Assembly (NCBI GenBank): GCA_035499575.1
Contig: DATJYN010000115.1
Location: forward strand, 31,350-95,349
Direction: 5' to 3'
Length of the DNA: 64,000 nt
From: RBG-16-66-20 sp035499575
Lineage (GTDB): Bacteria; Pseudomonadota; Gammaproteobacteria; Burkholderiales; SG8-39
Shown: in pieces, positions 41,016-49,847 of the stretch
Layout: each line of letters begins with the position of its first letter
Numbering within the stretch: the stretch's first letter is position 1
The notes under the pieces: generated by a model
Seen by the model: only the letters and a program-made list of their open reading frames with translations
The model's database searches: none
Told to the model about the DNA's origin: nothing
Program-made: the position numbers and the translations under genes

Positions 41016-42374
41016 GTGTTTGAGAAGATCCTCATCGCGAACCGCGGCGAGATCGCGCTGCGCATCCAGCGCGCCTGCCGCGAGCTCGGCATCCACACGG
41101 TGGTGGTGCACTCGGAGGCCGACACCGAGGCGAAGTACGTCAAGCTCGCCGATGAATCGGTCTGCATCGGCCCGGCGCCGGCGGCGGCAAGCTACCTAAA
41201 CATCCCCGCGATCATCAGCGCCGCCGAAGTGACCGACGCGGAGGCGATCCATCCGGGCTACGGATTCCTGTCGGAAAACGCCGACTTCGCCGAGAAAGTG
41301 GAGGCAAGCGGCTTCGTGTTCATCGGTCCGCGCCCGGAAAACATCCGGCTGATGGGCGACAAGGTGAGCGCCAAGCAGGCGATGATCAAGGCAGGCGTGC
41401 CCGTGGTGCCCGGCTCGGAGGGCGCGCTGCCGGAGCAGGGCGCCGAGATCGTCAAGATCGCGCGCAAGATCGGCTATCCGGTAATCATCAAGGCTTCGGG
41501 CGGCGGCGGCGGGCGCGGCATGCGTGTAGTGCACACGGAAGCCGCGCTACTGAACGCGGTCACCATGACGCGCACCGAGGCGCTGGCGGCGTTCGGCAAC
41601 GGCACGGTGTACATGGAGAAATACCTCGAGAATCCCCGCCACATCGAGATCCAGGTGCTGGCCGACGAGCACAAGAACGCGGTGTTCCTCGGCGAGCGCG
41701 ACTGCTCCATGCAGCGCCGCCACCAGAAGATCATCGAGGAGGCGCCGGCGCCCGAGCTGACAGCGAAGCAGCGCGATCGCATCGGCGAGCGCTGTGCCGA
41801 CGCCTGCCGGAAGATCGGCTACCGCGGCGCCGGCACCTTCGAGTTCCTGTACGAGAACGGCGAGTTCTTCTTCATCGAGATGAACACGCGCCTGCAGGTG
41901 GAGCACCCCGTAACCGAGATGATCACCGGGCTGGACCTGGTGCAGCTGCAGATTCGCGTCGCCAACGGCGAGAAGCTGCCGTTCCGCCAGCGGGACATCG
42001 AGCTGCGCGGCCACGCGATCGAGTGCCGGATTAATGCCGAGGACCCGTACCGCTTCACGCCCTCGCCCGGCAAAATCACCTCCTACCACCCGCCCGGCGG
42101 GCCCGGCATCCGCGTCGACACGCACGTCTACGCCGGCTACACCGTGCCGCCGAACTACGATTCAATGGTCGGCAAGGTGATCGCCTACGGCGCCACGCGC
42201 GAGCAGGCGATCCGGCGCATGCGCATCGCGCTGTCGGAGATGGCGGTCGAGGGGATACGGACCAACATACCGCTGCACCTGGAACTGCTGCACGACCTGC
42301 GCTTCATGCGTGGCGGCACTTCGATTCACTACCTCGAGCAGAAGCTCGCCGAGGAGACGAAGAAGAAGAAATAG
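41016..42374 (+). CDS. accC: acetyl-CoA carboxylase biotin carboxylase
   Basis: A 452-residue ATP-grasp enzyme starting at GTG. FEKILIANRGEIALRIQRAC opens the N domain; the glycine loop is IIKASGGGGGRGMRVVH, RDCSMQRRHQKIIEEAPAP and FFIEMNTRLQVEHPVTEMIT complete the active site. It carboxylates biotin on AccB. It ends in a lysine-rich tail (ETKKKK). prmA starts four bases after the stop. Confidence 0.98.
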   Translation: MFEKILIANRGEIALRIQRACRELGIHTVVVHSEADTEAKYVKLADESVCIGPAPAAASYLNIPAIISAAEVTDAEAIHPGYGFLSENADFAEKVEASGFVFIGPRPENIRLMGDKVSAKQAMIKAGVPVVPGSEGALPEQGAEIVKIARKIGYPVIIKASGGGGGRGMRVVHTEAALLNAVTMTRTEALAAFGNGTVYMEKYLENPRHIEIQVLADEHKNAVFLGERDCSMQRRHQKIIEEAPAPELTAKQRDRIGERCADACRKIGYRGAGTFEFLYENGEFFFIEMNTRLQVEHPVTEMITGLDLVQLQIRVANGEKLPFRQRDIELRGHAIECRINAEDPYRFTPSPGKITSYHPPGGPGIRVDTHVYAGYTVPPNYDSMVGKVIAYGATREQAIRRMRIALSEMAVEGIRTNIPLHLELLHDLRFMRGGTSIHYLEQKLAEETKKKK

Positions 42375-42378
42375 CGCG

Positions 42379-43203
42379 GTGCCCTGGCTCTCGATCAGCA
42401 TCGAGATGGATCCGGCATCGGCCGAAGCGTATTCGGAGGCACTGATGGAAGCGGGCGCCGAATCGGTGGCGCTGGAACCCGAAGGCGCGTGTGTGCGCGT
42501 CACCGCGCTGGCGCCGGGCGGCGCCGACCCGCATGCGCTGATCGACGCCGCATCGGGGATCGCACAGCAGGCGACACCGGCGTTTCGCGTCGCGGTTCTG
42601 GAGGACGAGGACTGGGTGCGTCGTTCGCAGTCGCAGTTCGGGCCGATCCGCCTATCGGCGGGGCTCTGGATCGTGCCGAGCTGGCACGAACCGCCCGATC
42701 CCGCGGCGATCGCTGTCCGCCTCGATCCTGGCCTCGCGTTCGGTACCGGCAGCCACGCCAGCACCCGCCTGATCCTGCAGCGTCTCCTGTGCTGCCTTCG
42801 CAAGGGCGACCACGTTCTGGACTACGGTTGCGGCTCAGGTATATTGGCCATCGTCGCGGCCAAGCTCGGCGCCCGGGAGATTGCCGCGGTGGACATCGAT
42901 CCTCAGGCGCTCGAAACGACGACGGCCAACGCGAGTACAAATGGCGTCAGCCTGCGCGCTGTGCTGCCCGAGCAACTGGCTGCGGGAACTTACGACGTGG
43001 TCCTCGCCAACATCCTTGCCGGTCCCCTGATTGCGCTCGAGGCGCAGCTCGCAGCGCGCACGCGCACCGGCGGCCGCATCCTGCTGTCGGGAATCCTGCA
43101 CACGCAGGCGGCCGACGTGGCCGCGGCCTATGCGCGCGACTTCGAAGTTTCCGTGGGTGCAGCGGAAGAGGGCTGGGCGCTGGTGGAAGGCCTGAGGCGA
43201 TGA
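42379..43203 (+). CDS. prmA: ribosomal protein L11 methyltransferase
   Basis: A 274-residue SAM enzyme that trimethylates ribosomal protein L11. The GTG at 42379 gives the family start PWLSISIEMDPASAEAYSEA. The N-terminal L11-binding domain ends near RLSAGLWIVPSWHEPPDP; then DPGLAFGTGSHASTRLILQ, SAM motif HVLDYGCGSGILAIVAAKLG and motif IV VVLANILAGPLIAL. The stop overlaps the next ATG (ATGA). Confidence 0.95.
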   Translation: MPWLSISIEMDPASAEAYSEALMEAGAESVALEPEGACVRVTALAPGGADPHALIDAASGIAQQATPAFRVAVLEDEDWVRRSQSQFGPIRLSAGLWIVPSWHEPPDPAAIAVRLDPGLAFGTGSHASTRLILQRLLCCLRKGDHVLDYGCGSGILAIVAAKLGAREIAAVDIDPQALETTTANASTNGVSLRAVLPEQLAAGTYDVVLANILAGPLIALEAQLAARTRTGGRILLSGILHTQAADVAAAYARDFEVSVGAAEEGWALVEGLRR

Positions 43204-43982
43204 ACCTCACCACCCGGTGCCCGAATTGCGGTACCGCCTTCCGCGTGGCGCCTGCGCAGCTTTCCGCGCGCGGCGGGAAGGTTCGCTGCGGCAAATGCGG
43301 CCACGTCTTCGACGGTGTGAACTCTCTGGTAGCGGAAGGACCAGTGACCGCCGGCAGCGCGCCGCTAGAGGAAAGCGAGCCCTCGCCCCAGCTTGGATTG
43401 TTCGAGGCCGCGAAGAAGTTGCCGGCCATGCCCGGCGCGGGCGACGCGGCCAACGAGGATGCGGCGGGGCCGGGATTTCTCGACAACGCGCCGCCCCCCA
43501 GGCGGCGCGTCGCCTGGGCACTGGCGGCGGCACTGGCGCTCGTCGCGCTGCTGGCGCAGGCGACATACCAGTTCCGCACCGAGATCGCGGTGCTGCTGCC
43601 CGCAACGCGGCCGCAGTTGCAAGCCGCGTGTGCGGCGCTCGGCTGCGAGCTGCGGCTGCCGCGCCGGCCCAGGCTGATGGCAATCGAATCCTCCGACCTG
43701 CAGGCCGACGGGCAGCGCGAGAACGTCATCGTGCTGAATGCCGTGCTGCGTAACCAGGCGCCGTTCGCGCAGGAGTATCCGTCCCTCGAACTCACGCTTA
43801 CCGACGAACGGGACGAGGCCGTGGCGCGACGCGTGCTCTCGCCCGCAGACTACTTGGGCGGCCCGGCGGCGGGAGTCGTCGCGCGCGGCATCGGCCCTGG
43901 CGCGGATGCGGTATTGCACGTCTACATCGACACCAGCGGGCTGCGCGCCGTCGGCTATCGCATGTACCTGTTCTTTCCATGA
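43200..43982 (+). CDS. zinc-ribbon / DUF3426 membrane protein
   Basis: A 260-residue protein. The N-terminal MJ0042-type zinc ribbon has two CxxC pairs (TRCPNCGTAFRV and VRCGKCGHVFDG), followed by an acidic linker, one membrane helix (VAWALAAALALVALLAQATY) and a DUF3426 domain outside (LMAIESSDLQADGQRENVIV through ADYLGGPAAGVVARGIGPGA). The family follows prmA in many betaproteobacteria; function is unknown. The ribbon should face the cytoplasm. Confidence 0.9.
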   Translation: MNLTTRCPNCGTAFRVAPAQLSARGGKVRCGKCGHVFDGVNSLVAEGPVTAGSAPLEESEPSPQLGLFEAAKKLPAMPGAGDAANEDAAGPGFLDNAPPPRRRVAWALAAALALVALLAQATYQFRTEIAVLLPATRPQLQAACAALGCELRLPRRPRLMAIESSDLQADGQRENVIVLNAVLRNQAPFAQEYPSLELTLTDERDEAVARRVLSPADYLGGPAAGVVARGIGPGADAVLHVYIDTSGLRAVGYRMYLFFP

Positions 43983-43998
43983 CAAGGGAGTGCCGCGA

Positions 43999-44934
43999 TT
44001 GAAGACGCTGGTCACCGGTTCTATGGCATACGACACAATCATGGTGTTCCCGGACCGCTTCCGGAACCACCTGCTTGCCGATCAGCTGCATATCCTGAAT
44101 GTCTGTTTCCTCACGCCGCAGATGCGCCGCGAGTACGGCGGCACCGCGGGTAACGTCGCCTACAACCTGAAGCTGCTCGGCGGCGATCCGGTCCTGATGG
44201 CGACAGTCGGCGAGGACATCGAGCCTTATTTCGCACGCCTCGATGCGCTCGGCATCGAGCGCGCGCATCTGAAGCGCATCGGCGGCGAATTCACCGCGCA
44301 GGCTTTCATCACCACCGACCTGGACGACAACCAGATCACTGCCTTCCATCCCGGGGCGATGAACCATGCGCATGAGAACCGCATCACGGCCGCCCTGGGA
44401 GCGAAGCTCGCCATCGTGTCGCCGGACGGCAAGGAAGGCATGCAGCAGCATGCGCGCCAGTGCGCCGAGCTGGGCCTCCCTTTCGTATTCGATCCGGGCC
44501 AGGGCCTGCCGATGTTTTCCGGCGACGAACTGAACGAATTCATACAGCTCGCCGACTATGTCGCAGTCAATGACTACGAAGGCAAGCTGCTGGAAGACAA
44601 GACCGGGCGCAAACTCACGGACATCGCGCGCGAGGTGGAGGCGCTGGTGGTGACGCTCGGCGCGCAAGGCTCGCAGATTTTCGCGGCAGGAAAACGCATT
44701 GACATCCCGCAAGTCGCCGCGGACGCGGTGGTCGACCCAACCGGCTGCGGCGATGCCTACCGCGCCGGCCTGCTCTACGGCATCGGCAAGGGCTGGGACT
44801 GGGAGAGCACCGGGCGCCTGGGCTCGCTGATGGGCGCGATCAAGATTGCGCAGCGTGGGCCGCAGAACCACAAGCCCCCGCAGGATGAAATCTCGGAACG
44901 CTACCGGAAAGCATTCGGCGCCTCGCCGTTCTAG
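43999..44934 (+). CDS. PfkB-family carbohydrate/nucleoside kinase
   Basis: A 311-residue ribokinase-fold enzyme. A TTG at 43999 with AGGGAG eight bases upstream gives KTLVTGSMAYDTIMVFPDRF, the usual family start. The middle shows REYGGTAGNVAYNLKLLGGD and FVFDPGQGLPMFSGDEL; the catalytic Asp lies in VVDPTGCGDAYRAGLLYG. Related betaproteobacterial proteins are close to adenosine kinases, but the substrate cannot be fixed from sequence. The end overlaps the convergent DUF4864 gene by four bases. Confidence 0.88.
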   Translation: MKTLVTGSMAYDTIMVFPDRFRNHLLADQLHILNVCFLTPQMRREYGGTAGNVAYNLKLLGGDPVLMATVGEDIEPYFARLDALGIERAHLKRIGGEFTAQAFITTDLDDNQITAFHPGAMNHAHENRITAALGAKLAIVSPDGKEGMQQHARQCAELGLPFVFDPGQGLPMFSGDELNEFIQLADYVAVNDYEGKLLEDKTGRKLTDIAREVEALVVTLGAQGSQIFAAGKRIDIPQVAADAVVDPTGCGDAYRAGLLYGIGKGWDWESTGRLGSLMGAIKIAQRGPQNHKPPQDEISERYRKAFGASPF

Positions 44935-45362
44935 GTTGCCGTTCCCCCAGTAAGCCCGAGGTCGCAGCCGGCGATGCGCCAGGCACCATCCTTCTGCTTT
45001 TCCATGTGGTAGCGCGCGAGCCAGAGCCTGCCGGCGGCGTCCACCATCCGGACCTGTTGCAGAACCTCGCCGTCGAGCGCGGTGGGCGGCAAAAAATCCA
45101 CCGAGGCAGGCCGGTAAACGACCGGGTAGCTGCTGCGCACCATCTCCATGAAGCTATCGGCATCGCCGAACTGCTCGCGGATATCGGCACTGGCGTACGA
45201 AAACGCCTTCGGGCCGTCCTCATGCGCAAACGCGTCGAGCTGCGCCCGGATCACGGCGCGTATCGCGCGGGAATCGCCGGCGCTCACTTGCGCATCGGCG
45301 CCGAAGGCCAGGAACGGCAAAATAAGGCACAGCACCGCGATTAACCTAGGCAGCATCTGCAT
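44931..45362 (-). CDS. DUF4864 exported protein
   Basis: A 143-residue protein with a signal peptide (MQMLPRLIAVLCLILPFLAF) and a DUF4864 domain (SRAIRAVIRAQLDAFAHEDG, then KAFSYASADIREQFGDADS and LWLARYHMEKQKDGAWRIAG), which resembles NTF2-like folds. Function is unknown. The ATG overlaps the stop of the HIT gene (TGATG); a GTG one codon upstream is an alternative. Confidence 0.83.
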   Translation of the reverse strand: MQMLPRLIAVLCLILPFLAFGADAQVSAGDSRAIRAVIRAQLDAFAHEDGPKAFSYASADIREQFGDADSFMEMVRSSYPVVYRPASVDFLPPTALDGEVLQQVRMVDAAGRLWLARYHMEKQKDGAWRIAGCDLGLTGGTAT

Positions 45363-45772
45363 CACAGTTCTCCCCGGATCAGGCCGGCATATTCCTCGAG
45401 CTTACCGCGCGGCGGATTCTTCACCGGCCAGGTGAGTTCCATGCCGTCGCCCGCGTGGCGCGGCAGCAGGTGTACGTGGTAGTGAAATACCGTCTGCCCG
45501 GCTGCCTTGCCGTTCGCCTGGTAAACGGAGAGCCCCTCGGGCTTGAACGCATTCTGAATCGCCATTGAAATCTTTACGCATGTGCGCGCAACCGCAGCGG
45601 CCTGCGCCTCATGGAGTTCATGCAGATAAGACGCATGCTTCTTCACCGCCACGAGCACGTGACCGGGATTGACCTGGCCGATGTCCATGAAGGCGAGGGT
45701 GAGTTCGTCCTCGAACACCCGCGTAGACGGGATTTGCCCCGCGACGATTTTGCAGAATACGCAATCGCTCAT
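45362..45772 (-). CDS. HIT-family nucleotide-binding protein
   Basis: A 136-residue histidine-triad hydrolase. CVFCKIVAGQIPSTRVFEDE has the zinc-type CxxC, GHVLVAVKKHASYLHEL is mid-domain, and the triad HxHxH is in VFHYHVHLLPRHAGDGM. Such proteins split nucleoside phosphoramidates or related nucleotides. It follows apaH with a four-base overlap; apaH is also a nucleotide hydrolase, so the pair may share a scavenging role (inference). Confidence 0.93.
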   Translation of the reverse strand: MSDCVFCKIVAGQIPSTRVFEDELTLAFMDIGQVNPGHVLVAVKKHASYLHELHEAQAAAVARTCVKISMAIQNAFKPEGLSVYQANGKAAGQTVFHYHVHLLPRHAGDGMELTWPVKNPPRGKLEEYAGLIRGEL

Positions 45773-46581
45773 TCCGTGCCTCCCGCTCGCTGGTACCCGG
45801 GCGAAGATACCTGCGCGAGCCAGCGGTCTTCAAGCCGCAGCGCCGTGAGCGCGCCGCCCCAGACGCAGCCCGTATCTAGCCCGGCGGCCTGGCCCGCCAG
45901 GATCAACCCGCGCGCCGACCAATGACCGAAGACAATGGCCTTTTCATCCTGTCGACCTTCATACCAGCCCCGGTAGCCGGCCGGCGCGGTCTTGCCGGAG
46001 GACTGAAATTCCATTTCGCCCTCCGGCGTGCAGTAGCGCATGCGCGTCATAGCGTTGACGATCACGCGCAGCCGATCCCAGCCGGACAGCGAAGCCTCCC
46101 AGCGCGCGGGCTTGCTGCCGTACATGTTGGCGAGAAAATCGCGGTAGCTCGCCGCGCGCAAGGCAGATTCCACTTCATTCGCCAACGACAAAGCATTGGT
46201 AATATTCCACTGCGGCAACAGTCCCGCGTGCACCATCGCCCAGTTTCCCTCGGCGTGCATCATCGGCCGCGCGCGCAGCCAGTCGACGAGTTCCCCGGCG
46301 TCCGGTGCGCCGAGCACGTCGTCAAACGTGTCGTCCCTGCGCTTGCGCTCGAAGCCTTCGTATTGAGTGATCAGGTGCAGGTCGTGGTTGCCGAGCACGG
46401 CGAGCGCCCGGTCGCCCAGTTGTCGCACGAAACGCAGCACCGCAAGCGACTTCGGGCCGCGATTGACCAGGTCGCCCACGAACCATAGCCGGTCGTGCGC
46501 CTGGTTGAATCCCACGCGCGCAAGCAACGCCTGCAACTCGTCGAAGCAGCCCTGCACATCGCCGATTGCGTAGGTCGCCAT
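45769..46581 (-). CDS. apaH: symmetrical diadenosine tetraphosphatase
   Basis: A 270-residue metallophosphatase that cleaves Ap4A to two ADP. ATYAIGDVQGCFDELQALL has the first DxxG, RLWFVGDLVNRGPKSLAVLR the second metal motif and LAVLGNHDLHLITQYEG the GNHD motif; VHAGLLPQWNITNALSLANE and FGHWSARGL follow. The ATG at 46581 is preferred to a GTG six bases earlier because the family starts MATYAIGD. Confidence 0.95.
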   Translation of the reverse strand: MATYAIGDVQGCFDELQALLARVGFNQAHDRLWFVGDLVNRGPKSLAVLRFVRQLGDRALAVLGNHDLHLITQYEGFERKRRDDTFDDVLGAPDAGELVDWLRARPMMHAEGNWAMVHAGLLPQWNITNALSLANEVESALRAASYRDFLANMYGSKPARWEASLSGWDRLRVIVNAMTRMRYCTPEGEMEFQSSGKTAPAGYRGWYEGRQDEKAIVFGHWSARGLILAGQAAGLDTGCVWGGALTALRLEDRWLAQVSSPGYQRAGGTE

Positions 46582-46596
46582 CGGCACCGACTATAG

Positions 46597-48096
46597 CTAA
46601 AAACTCGCGTCCAGCCGCCGATATTGGATGGCTTCGGCAATGTGGGCCGCGCGAACCGCAGTGTCGCCGGCCAGATCGGCAATTGTTCGCGCGACGCGCA
46701 GCACCCGGTGATAAGCCCTCGCCGAGAGCAACAAGCGCGCAAGGGCGTGGCGCAACAGCTGGTCGCCCTCCTTGTCGGTACCGCAGTATCGATCGATCTC
46801 GCGCGTGCCGAGCAGCGCGTTCGAAGTGCCCTGCCGTTCGAGCTGGCGCCGGTGTGCGCCGAAAACCCGCGCGCGGATCGCTTCGCTCGATTCGGTGGCG
46901 CCGGGCGCCATCAGGTCGGCGTCGCGCGGCGCCGGGACTTCAAGCTTGATGTCGACCCGGTCGGCTAGCGGTCCCGAGACGCGGCCGCGATAGCGCGCGA
47001 TGCGCTCGGGCGTGCAGCGGCAGCGCCCGGCGGGCGAACCGCAGTGGCCGCAGGGACAGGGATTCATTGCCGCGACCAGCTGGAAGCGCGCCGGGAACTG
47101 CGACTGGCGCGCGGCGCGCGAAATGGACACCTTGCCGGATTCCAGCGGCTCGCGCAGCGATTCAAGCACGTCGCGGTCGAATTCGGGCAGTTCGTCCAGG
47201 AACAGCACGCCGCGGTGCGCGAGCGAAATCTCCCCCGGCCGCGGCAGCGCGCCGCCGCCGACCATCGCGGCACCCGAAGCGCTGTGGTGCGGCGCGCGAT
47301 AAGGCCGTTCGCCCCAGCGCGCGGCTTCGAAACCTGCCGCCGACACGGAATGGATCGCCGCCACTTCGAGCGCTTCGTTCTCGTTCATCGGCGGCAGGAT
47401 TCCCGGGAATCGCGCCGCCAGCATCGACTTGCCGGTGCCCGGCGGCCCGATCATCAGTACGCTGTGGCCGCCGGCAGCAGCGACTTCGAGCGCGCGCTTG
47501 GCTTGCGGCTGGCCCTTCACCTCGGAAAAGTCCGGGTAGGCATGCGCCGGCACAGCGGTCAGCGCTTCGTAGCGCGGCAGCTTCGCTTCGCCGCACAAAT
47601 GCGCCACGACTTCCAGCAGGGTCCTTGCCGGCAGCACTTGCGCGCCCTCGGCGAGGGCGGCCTGTGGCGCGTTCTGCTCTGGCAGCACGAACGCGCGCGC
47701 CGACGCTCTTGCCTGCAGCGCCATTGCCAGAGCGCCGCGTACCGGCCGCAATTCGCCGGTAAGCGAGAGTTCGCCGGCAAACTCATGCGCCGCCAGCGCT
47801 TCCGGCACGATCTGCCCGCTCGCCGCCAGGATACCGATGGCGATCGGCAGGTCGAAGCGGCCCGAGTCCTTCGGCAGGTCTGCCGGCGCGAGGTTCACCG
47901 TGATGCGGCGCGCAGGGAATTCAAATTGCGTATGGTTGAGCGCGGCGCGCACGCGGTCCTTCGCCTCGCGCACCTCGGTGTCGGGCAGGCCGACGATGGT
48001 GAACGAAGGCAATCCCGGCCCGAGGTGCACTTCCACGGCCACTTCGGGCGCATCGATACCCGCGAGCGCTCGGCTCGCAACGGTTGCCAGCGACAT
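46597..48096 (-). CDS. YifB/ComM-type Mg-chelatase-like AAA ATPase
   Basis: A 499-residue AAA+ protein; the ATG at 48096 has GGAGG six bases upstream. N-terminal LPSFTIVGLPDTEVREAKDR is a Lon-protease-like S5 fold, followed by Walker A VLMIGPPGTGKSMLAARFPG, Walker B LFLDELPEFDRDVLESLRE and a four-Cys zinc-binding insert (MNPCPCGHCGSPAGRCRCTP). ComM promotes branch migration in natural transformation. No other competence gene is nearby. Confidence 0.94.
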   Translation of the reverse strand: MSLATVASRALAGIDAPEVAVEVHLGPGLPSFTIVGLPDTEVREAKDRVRAALNHTQFEFPARRITVNLAPADLPKDSGRFDLPIAIGILAASGQIVPEALAAHEFAGELSLTGELRPVRGALAMALQARASARAFVLPEQNAPQAALAEGAQVLPARTLLEVVAHLCGEAKLPRYEALTAVPAHAYPDFSEVKGQPQAKRALEVAAAGGHSVLMIGPPGTGKSMLAARFPGILPPMNENEALEVAAIHSVSAAGFEAARWGERPYRAPHHSASGAAMVGGGALPRPGEISLAHRGVLFLDELPEFDRDVLESLREPLESGKVSISRAARQSQFPARFQLVAAMNPCPCGHCGSPAGRCRCTPERIARYRGRVSGPLADRVDIKLEVPAPRDADLMAPGATESSEAIRARVFGAHRRQLERQGTSNALLGTREIDRYCGTDKEGDQLLRHALARLLLSARAYHRVLRVARTIADLAGDTAVRAAHIAEAIQYRRLDASF

Positions 48097-48155
48097 GAAA
48101 ACCTCCGCAGCGAACAACGCGCTGCGGCGCATCCAGGTTTACGCGTCGCGAAGGC

Positions 48156-48392
48156 TTATGGTTTACGGGCTTCTAGTTCTGCGATGCGGGCTTCGAGCGC
48201 CACGAGTTTCGCTTGCGCGCGCTCAAGCAGCTTCCTGTGGACGTCCAGGTCTTCGCGCGTGGCAAGGTCAAAACGGTCGAAAAAAGCGCCCAGCAGCGCA
48301 TGCAGGTTTTTCTCGATGTCCCGAGCAGGCGAATCGCGCAAAGCTTCCGAGACGCGGCGCCGCAGATCTTCGAGCGGATTGGATTCGGTCAT
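48156..48392 (-). CDS. ubiK: UbiK accessory factor (BMFP/YqiC)
   Basis: A 78-residue, almost wholly helical protein: NPLEDLRRRVSEALRDSPAR and FDRFDLATREDLDVHRKLLE, then a C-terminal coiled coil. UbiK partners with UbiJ in aerobic ubiquinone synthesis. ATG 48392 (MTESNPLEDL) is chosen; longer readings would include the NtrC-type sites of the divergent nitrogen operon. It is far from ubiJ (44 kb), so the two partners are separately transcribed. Confidence 0.88.
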   Translation of the reverse strand: MTESNPLEDLRRRVSEALRDSPARDIEKNLHALLGAFFDRFDLATREDLDVHRKLLERAQAKLVALEARIAELEARKP

Positions 48393-48445
48393 TGCGGTCG
48401 AGGTTACAGGATCGTGCAACCGGCTGAAAAATCCCCCCACGTCCT

Positions 48446-48462
48446 TGCACCTTTGTAAGGCA
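48446..48462 (+). promoter_or_regulatory. candidate NtrC site 1
   Basis: TGCACC-TTTGT-AAGGCA: the left half matches the NtrC half-site TGCACC fully and the right half matches GGTGCA at three of six bases. It lies about 127 bases upstream of the predicted sigma-54 start and 31 bases (three helical turns) from site 2. Confidence 0.5.
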
Positions 48463-48476
48463 GGCGGAGGTGCGGA

Positions 48477-48493
48477 TGCCCCAGTTCGGTGCA
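48477..48493 (+). promoter_or_regulatory. candidate NtrC site 2
   Basis: TGCCCC-AGTTC-GGTGCA matches the NtrC consensus TGCACC-N5-GGTGCA at 11 of 12 fixed bases. It is centred about 96 bases upstream of the predicted transcription start. Confidence 0.65.
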
Positions 48494-48554
48494 AGTCGGG
48501 GATGGGGAGTTCCCACAGCCGACGCAACTATCTGATATTCAAGCCCAAATGAGC

Positions 48555-48570
48555 TGGCACACGACGTGCT
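48555..48570 (+). promoter_or_regulatory. sigma-54 promoter of the torF-glnK-amtB operon
   Basis: TGGCACACGACGTGCT carries TGGCAC at -24 and TGC at -12 with the GG and GC dinucleotides correctly spaced; it departs from TGGCACG-N4-TTGCW only at two less critical positions. Transcription would begin near 48581, before a GGAG and the ATG at 48610. Nitrogen-limited activation by NtrC is expected. Confidence 0.75.
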
Positions 48571-48609
48571 AAGAAGCTGTGCCGACTATCCATTCATGGA
48601 GATTTCCTA

Positions 48610-49497
48610 ATGCGTAAGACGATCCTTGCAGCTTCCTTGGCCACCGCAGCGTTCGCGGTTCCTCAACTCGCGCTGGCTCAAGCCGCCGCCCCGGCAGCGG
48701 CCCCGGCGCCGACCCCGGACTACACGGTAACCGGCAACGTCGGCGTGTTCAGCAGCTACCGGTTTCGCGGCATCGCGCAGACCTACGACGAGCCGGCCAT
48801 TCAAGGCGGCCTCGACTTCAGCCACGTAAGCGGCTTCTATGTGGGCAACTGGGACTCCAACGTCAACCAGGGCGCAGGCTACCCGGGCGGCAACATCGAG
48901 ATGGACTTCTACGGCGGCTGGAAGAAGTCCTGGGGCGACTGGGGCATCGACCTTGGCGGGATCTACTACTACTACCCCGGCACCAACTCCGGCCCCACGA
49001 TTGGGTTCAGCCCCGCCAACAACCGGACCGGCGTGGTGCATACCGGCAGGGTTGACAACGGCGAACTCTACATCGCCGGCAGCTGGAAGTTCATTTCGCT
49101 GAAGTACTCGCACGCCGTCACCGACTATTTCTCGACGCCGAATACCAAGAATTCCAACTACATCGACCTCAGCGCGAACTACGACCTGGGCGACGGCTGG
49201 GGCATCAACGGCCATGTCGGGCACCTGAACTTCAAGAACATGACCAACGGCAGCTATACCGACTGGAAGCTGGGCGTGACCAAGGATCTGGGCGGCTGGA
49301 TTGGCGGCATGGCCGGCTGGGTGGTCGCGGTCTCGTACATCGATACCGACGCCAAGGGCGACTGCGGCAACACCACCAGCCCGCAGCCGTACTGCTTCAG
49401 CAACGGCAACACCAATACGGCCAATCCTTCCGGCTTCGACAAGACCAAGGACGCGAGCAAGGGCATCGGCGTCATCTCGATCAGCAAGACATTCTGA
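48610..49497 (+). CDS. TorF-family putative porin
   Basis: A 295-residue outer-membrane beta-barrel protein with a signal peptide ending ALAQA and an Ala/Pro-rich mature start. TVTGNVGVFSSYRFRGIAQT followed by AIQGGLDFSHVSGFYVGNW is typical of the TorF family, and the aromatic-rich alternating strands end in ISKTF, with the terminal Phe expected for barrel assembly. GGAG lies eight bases before the ATG. It leads the glnK-amtB operon; I infer it admits a nitrogenous solute under nitrogen limitation. Confidence 0.9.
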   Translation: MRKTILAASLATAAFAVPQLALAQAAAPAAAPAPTPDYTVTGNVGVFSSYRFRGIAQTYDEPAIQGGLDFSHVSGFYVGNWDSNVNQGAGYPGGNIEMDFYGGWKKSWGDWGIDLGGIYYYYPGTNSGPTIGFSPANNRTGVVHTGRVDNGELYIAGSWKFISLKYSHAVTDYFSTPNTKNSNYIDLSANYDLGDGWGINGHVGHLNFKNMTNGSYTDWKLGVTKDLGGWIGGMAGWVVAVSYIDTDAKGDCGNTTSPQPYCFSNGNTNTANPSGFDKTKDASKGIGVISISKTF

Positions 49498-49504
49498 GGC
49501 AGAC

Positions 49505-49843
49505 ATGAAACTTGTCACCGCCATCATCAAGCCGTTCAAGCTCGACGAGGTGCGCGAAGCCCTCTCGGGCATCGGCGTGCAGGGCATCACCGTAACGGAG
49601 GTCAAGGGCTTCGGCCGGCAGAAGGGCCATACCGAGCTGTATCGCGGCGCGGAATACGTGGTCGATTTCCTGCCGAAGGTGAAGATCGAAGCCGCCGTCA
49701 AGACCGACATGCTGGAGCGGGTGCTCGAAGCGATCGAGAAAGCCGCCAACACCGGCAAGATCGGCGACGGCAAGATCTTCGTCTTCGACCTCGAGAAGGT
49801 CGTCCGCATACGCACCGGCGAAACAGACGCCGCGGCGATCTAG
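49505..49843 (+). CDS. glnK: PII nitrogen regulatory protein GlnK
   Basis: A 112-residue PII protein. MKLVTAIIKPFKLDEVREAL, the T-loop GRQKGHTELYRGAEY with the uridylylation residue Tyr51, and GKIGDGKIFVFDLEKVVRIR (B/C loops, ATP and 2-oxoglutarate binding) are all standard. Its place directly before amtB (four bases) makes it GlnK, which plugs AmtB when ammonium is plentiful. It is seven bases after torF and should be controlled by the sigma-54 promoter at 48555. Confidence 0.95.
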   Translation: MKLVTAIIKPFKLDEVREALSGIGVQGITVTEVKGFGRQKGHTELYRGAEYVVDFLPKVKIEAAVKTDMLERVLEAIEKAANTGKIGDGKIFVFDLEKVVRIRTGETDAAAI

Positions 49844-49847
49844 GGAG

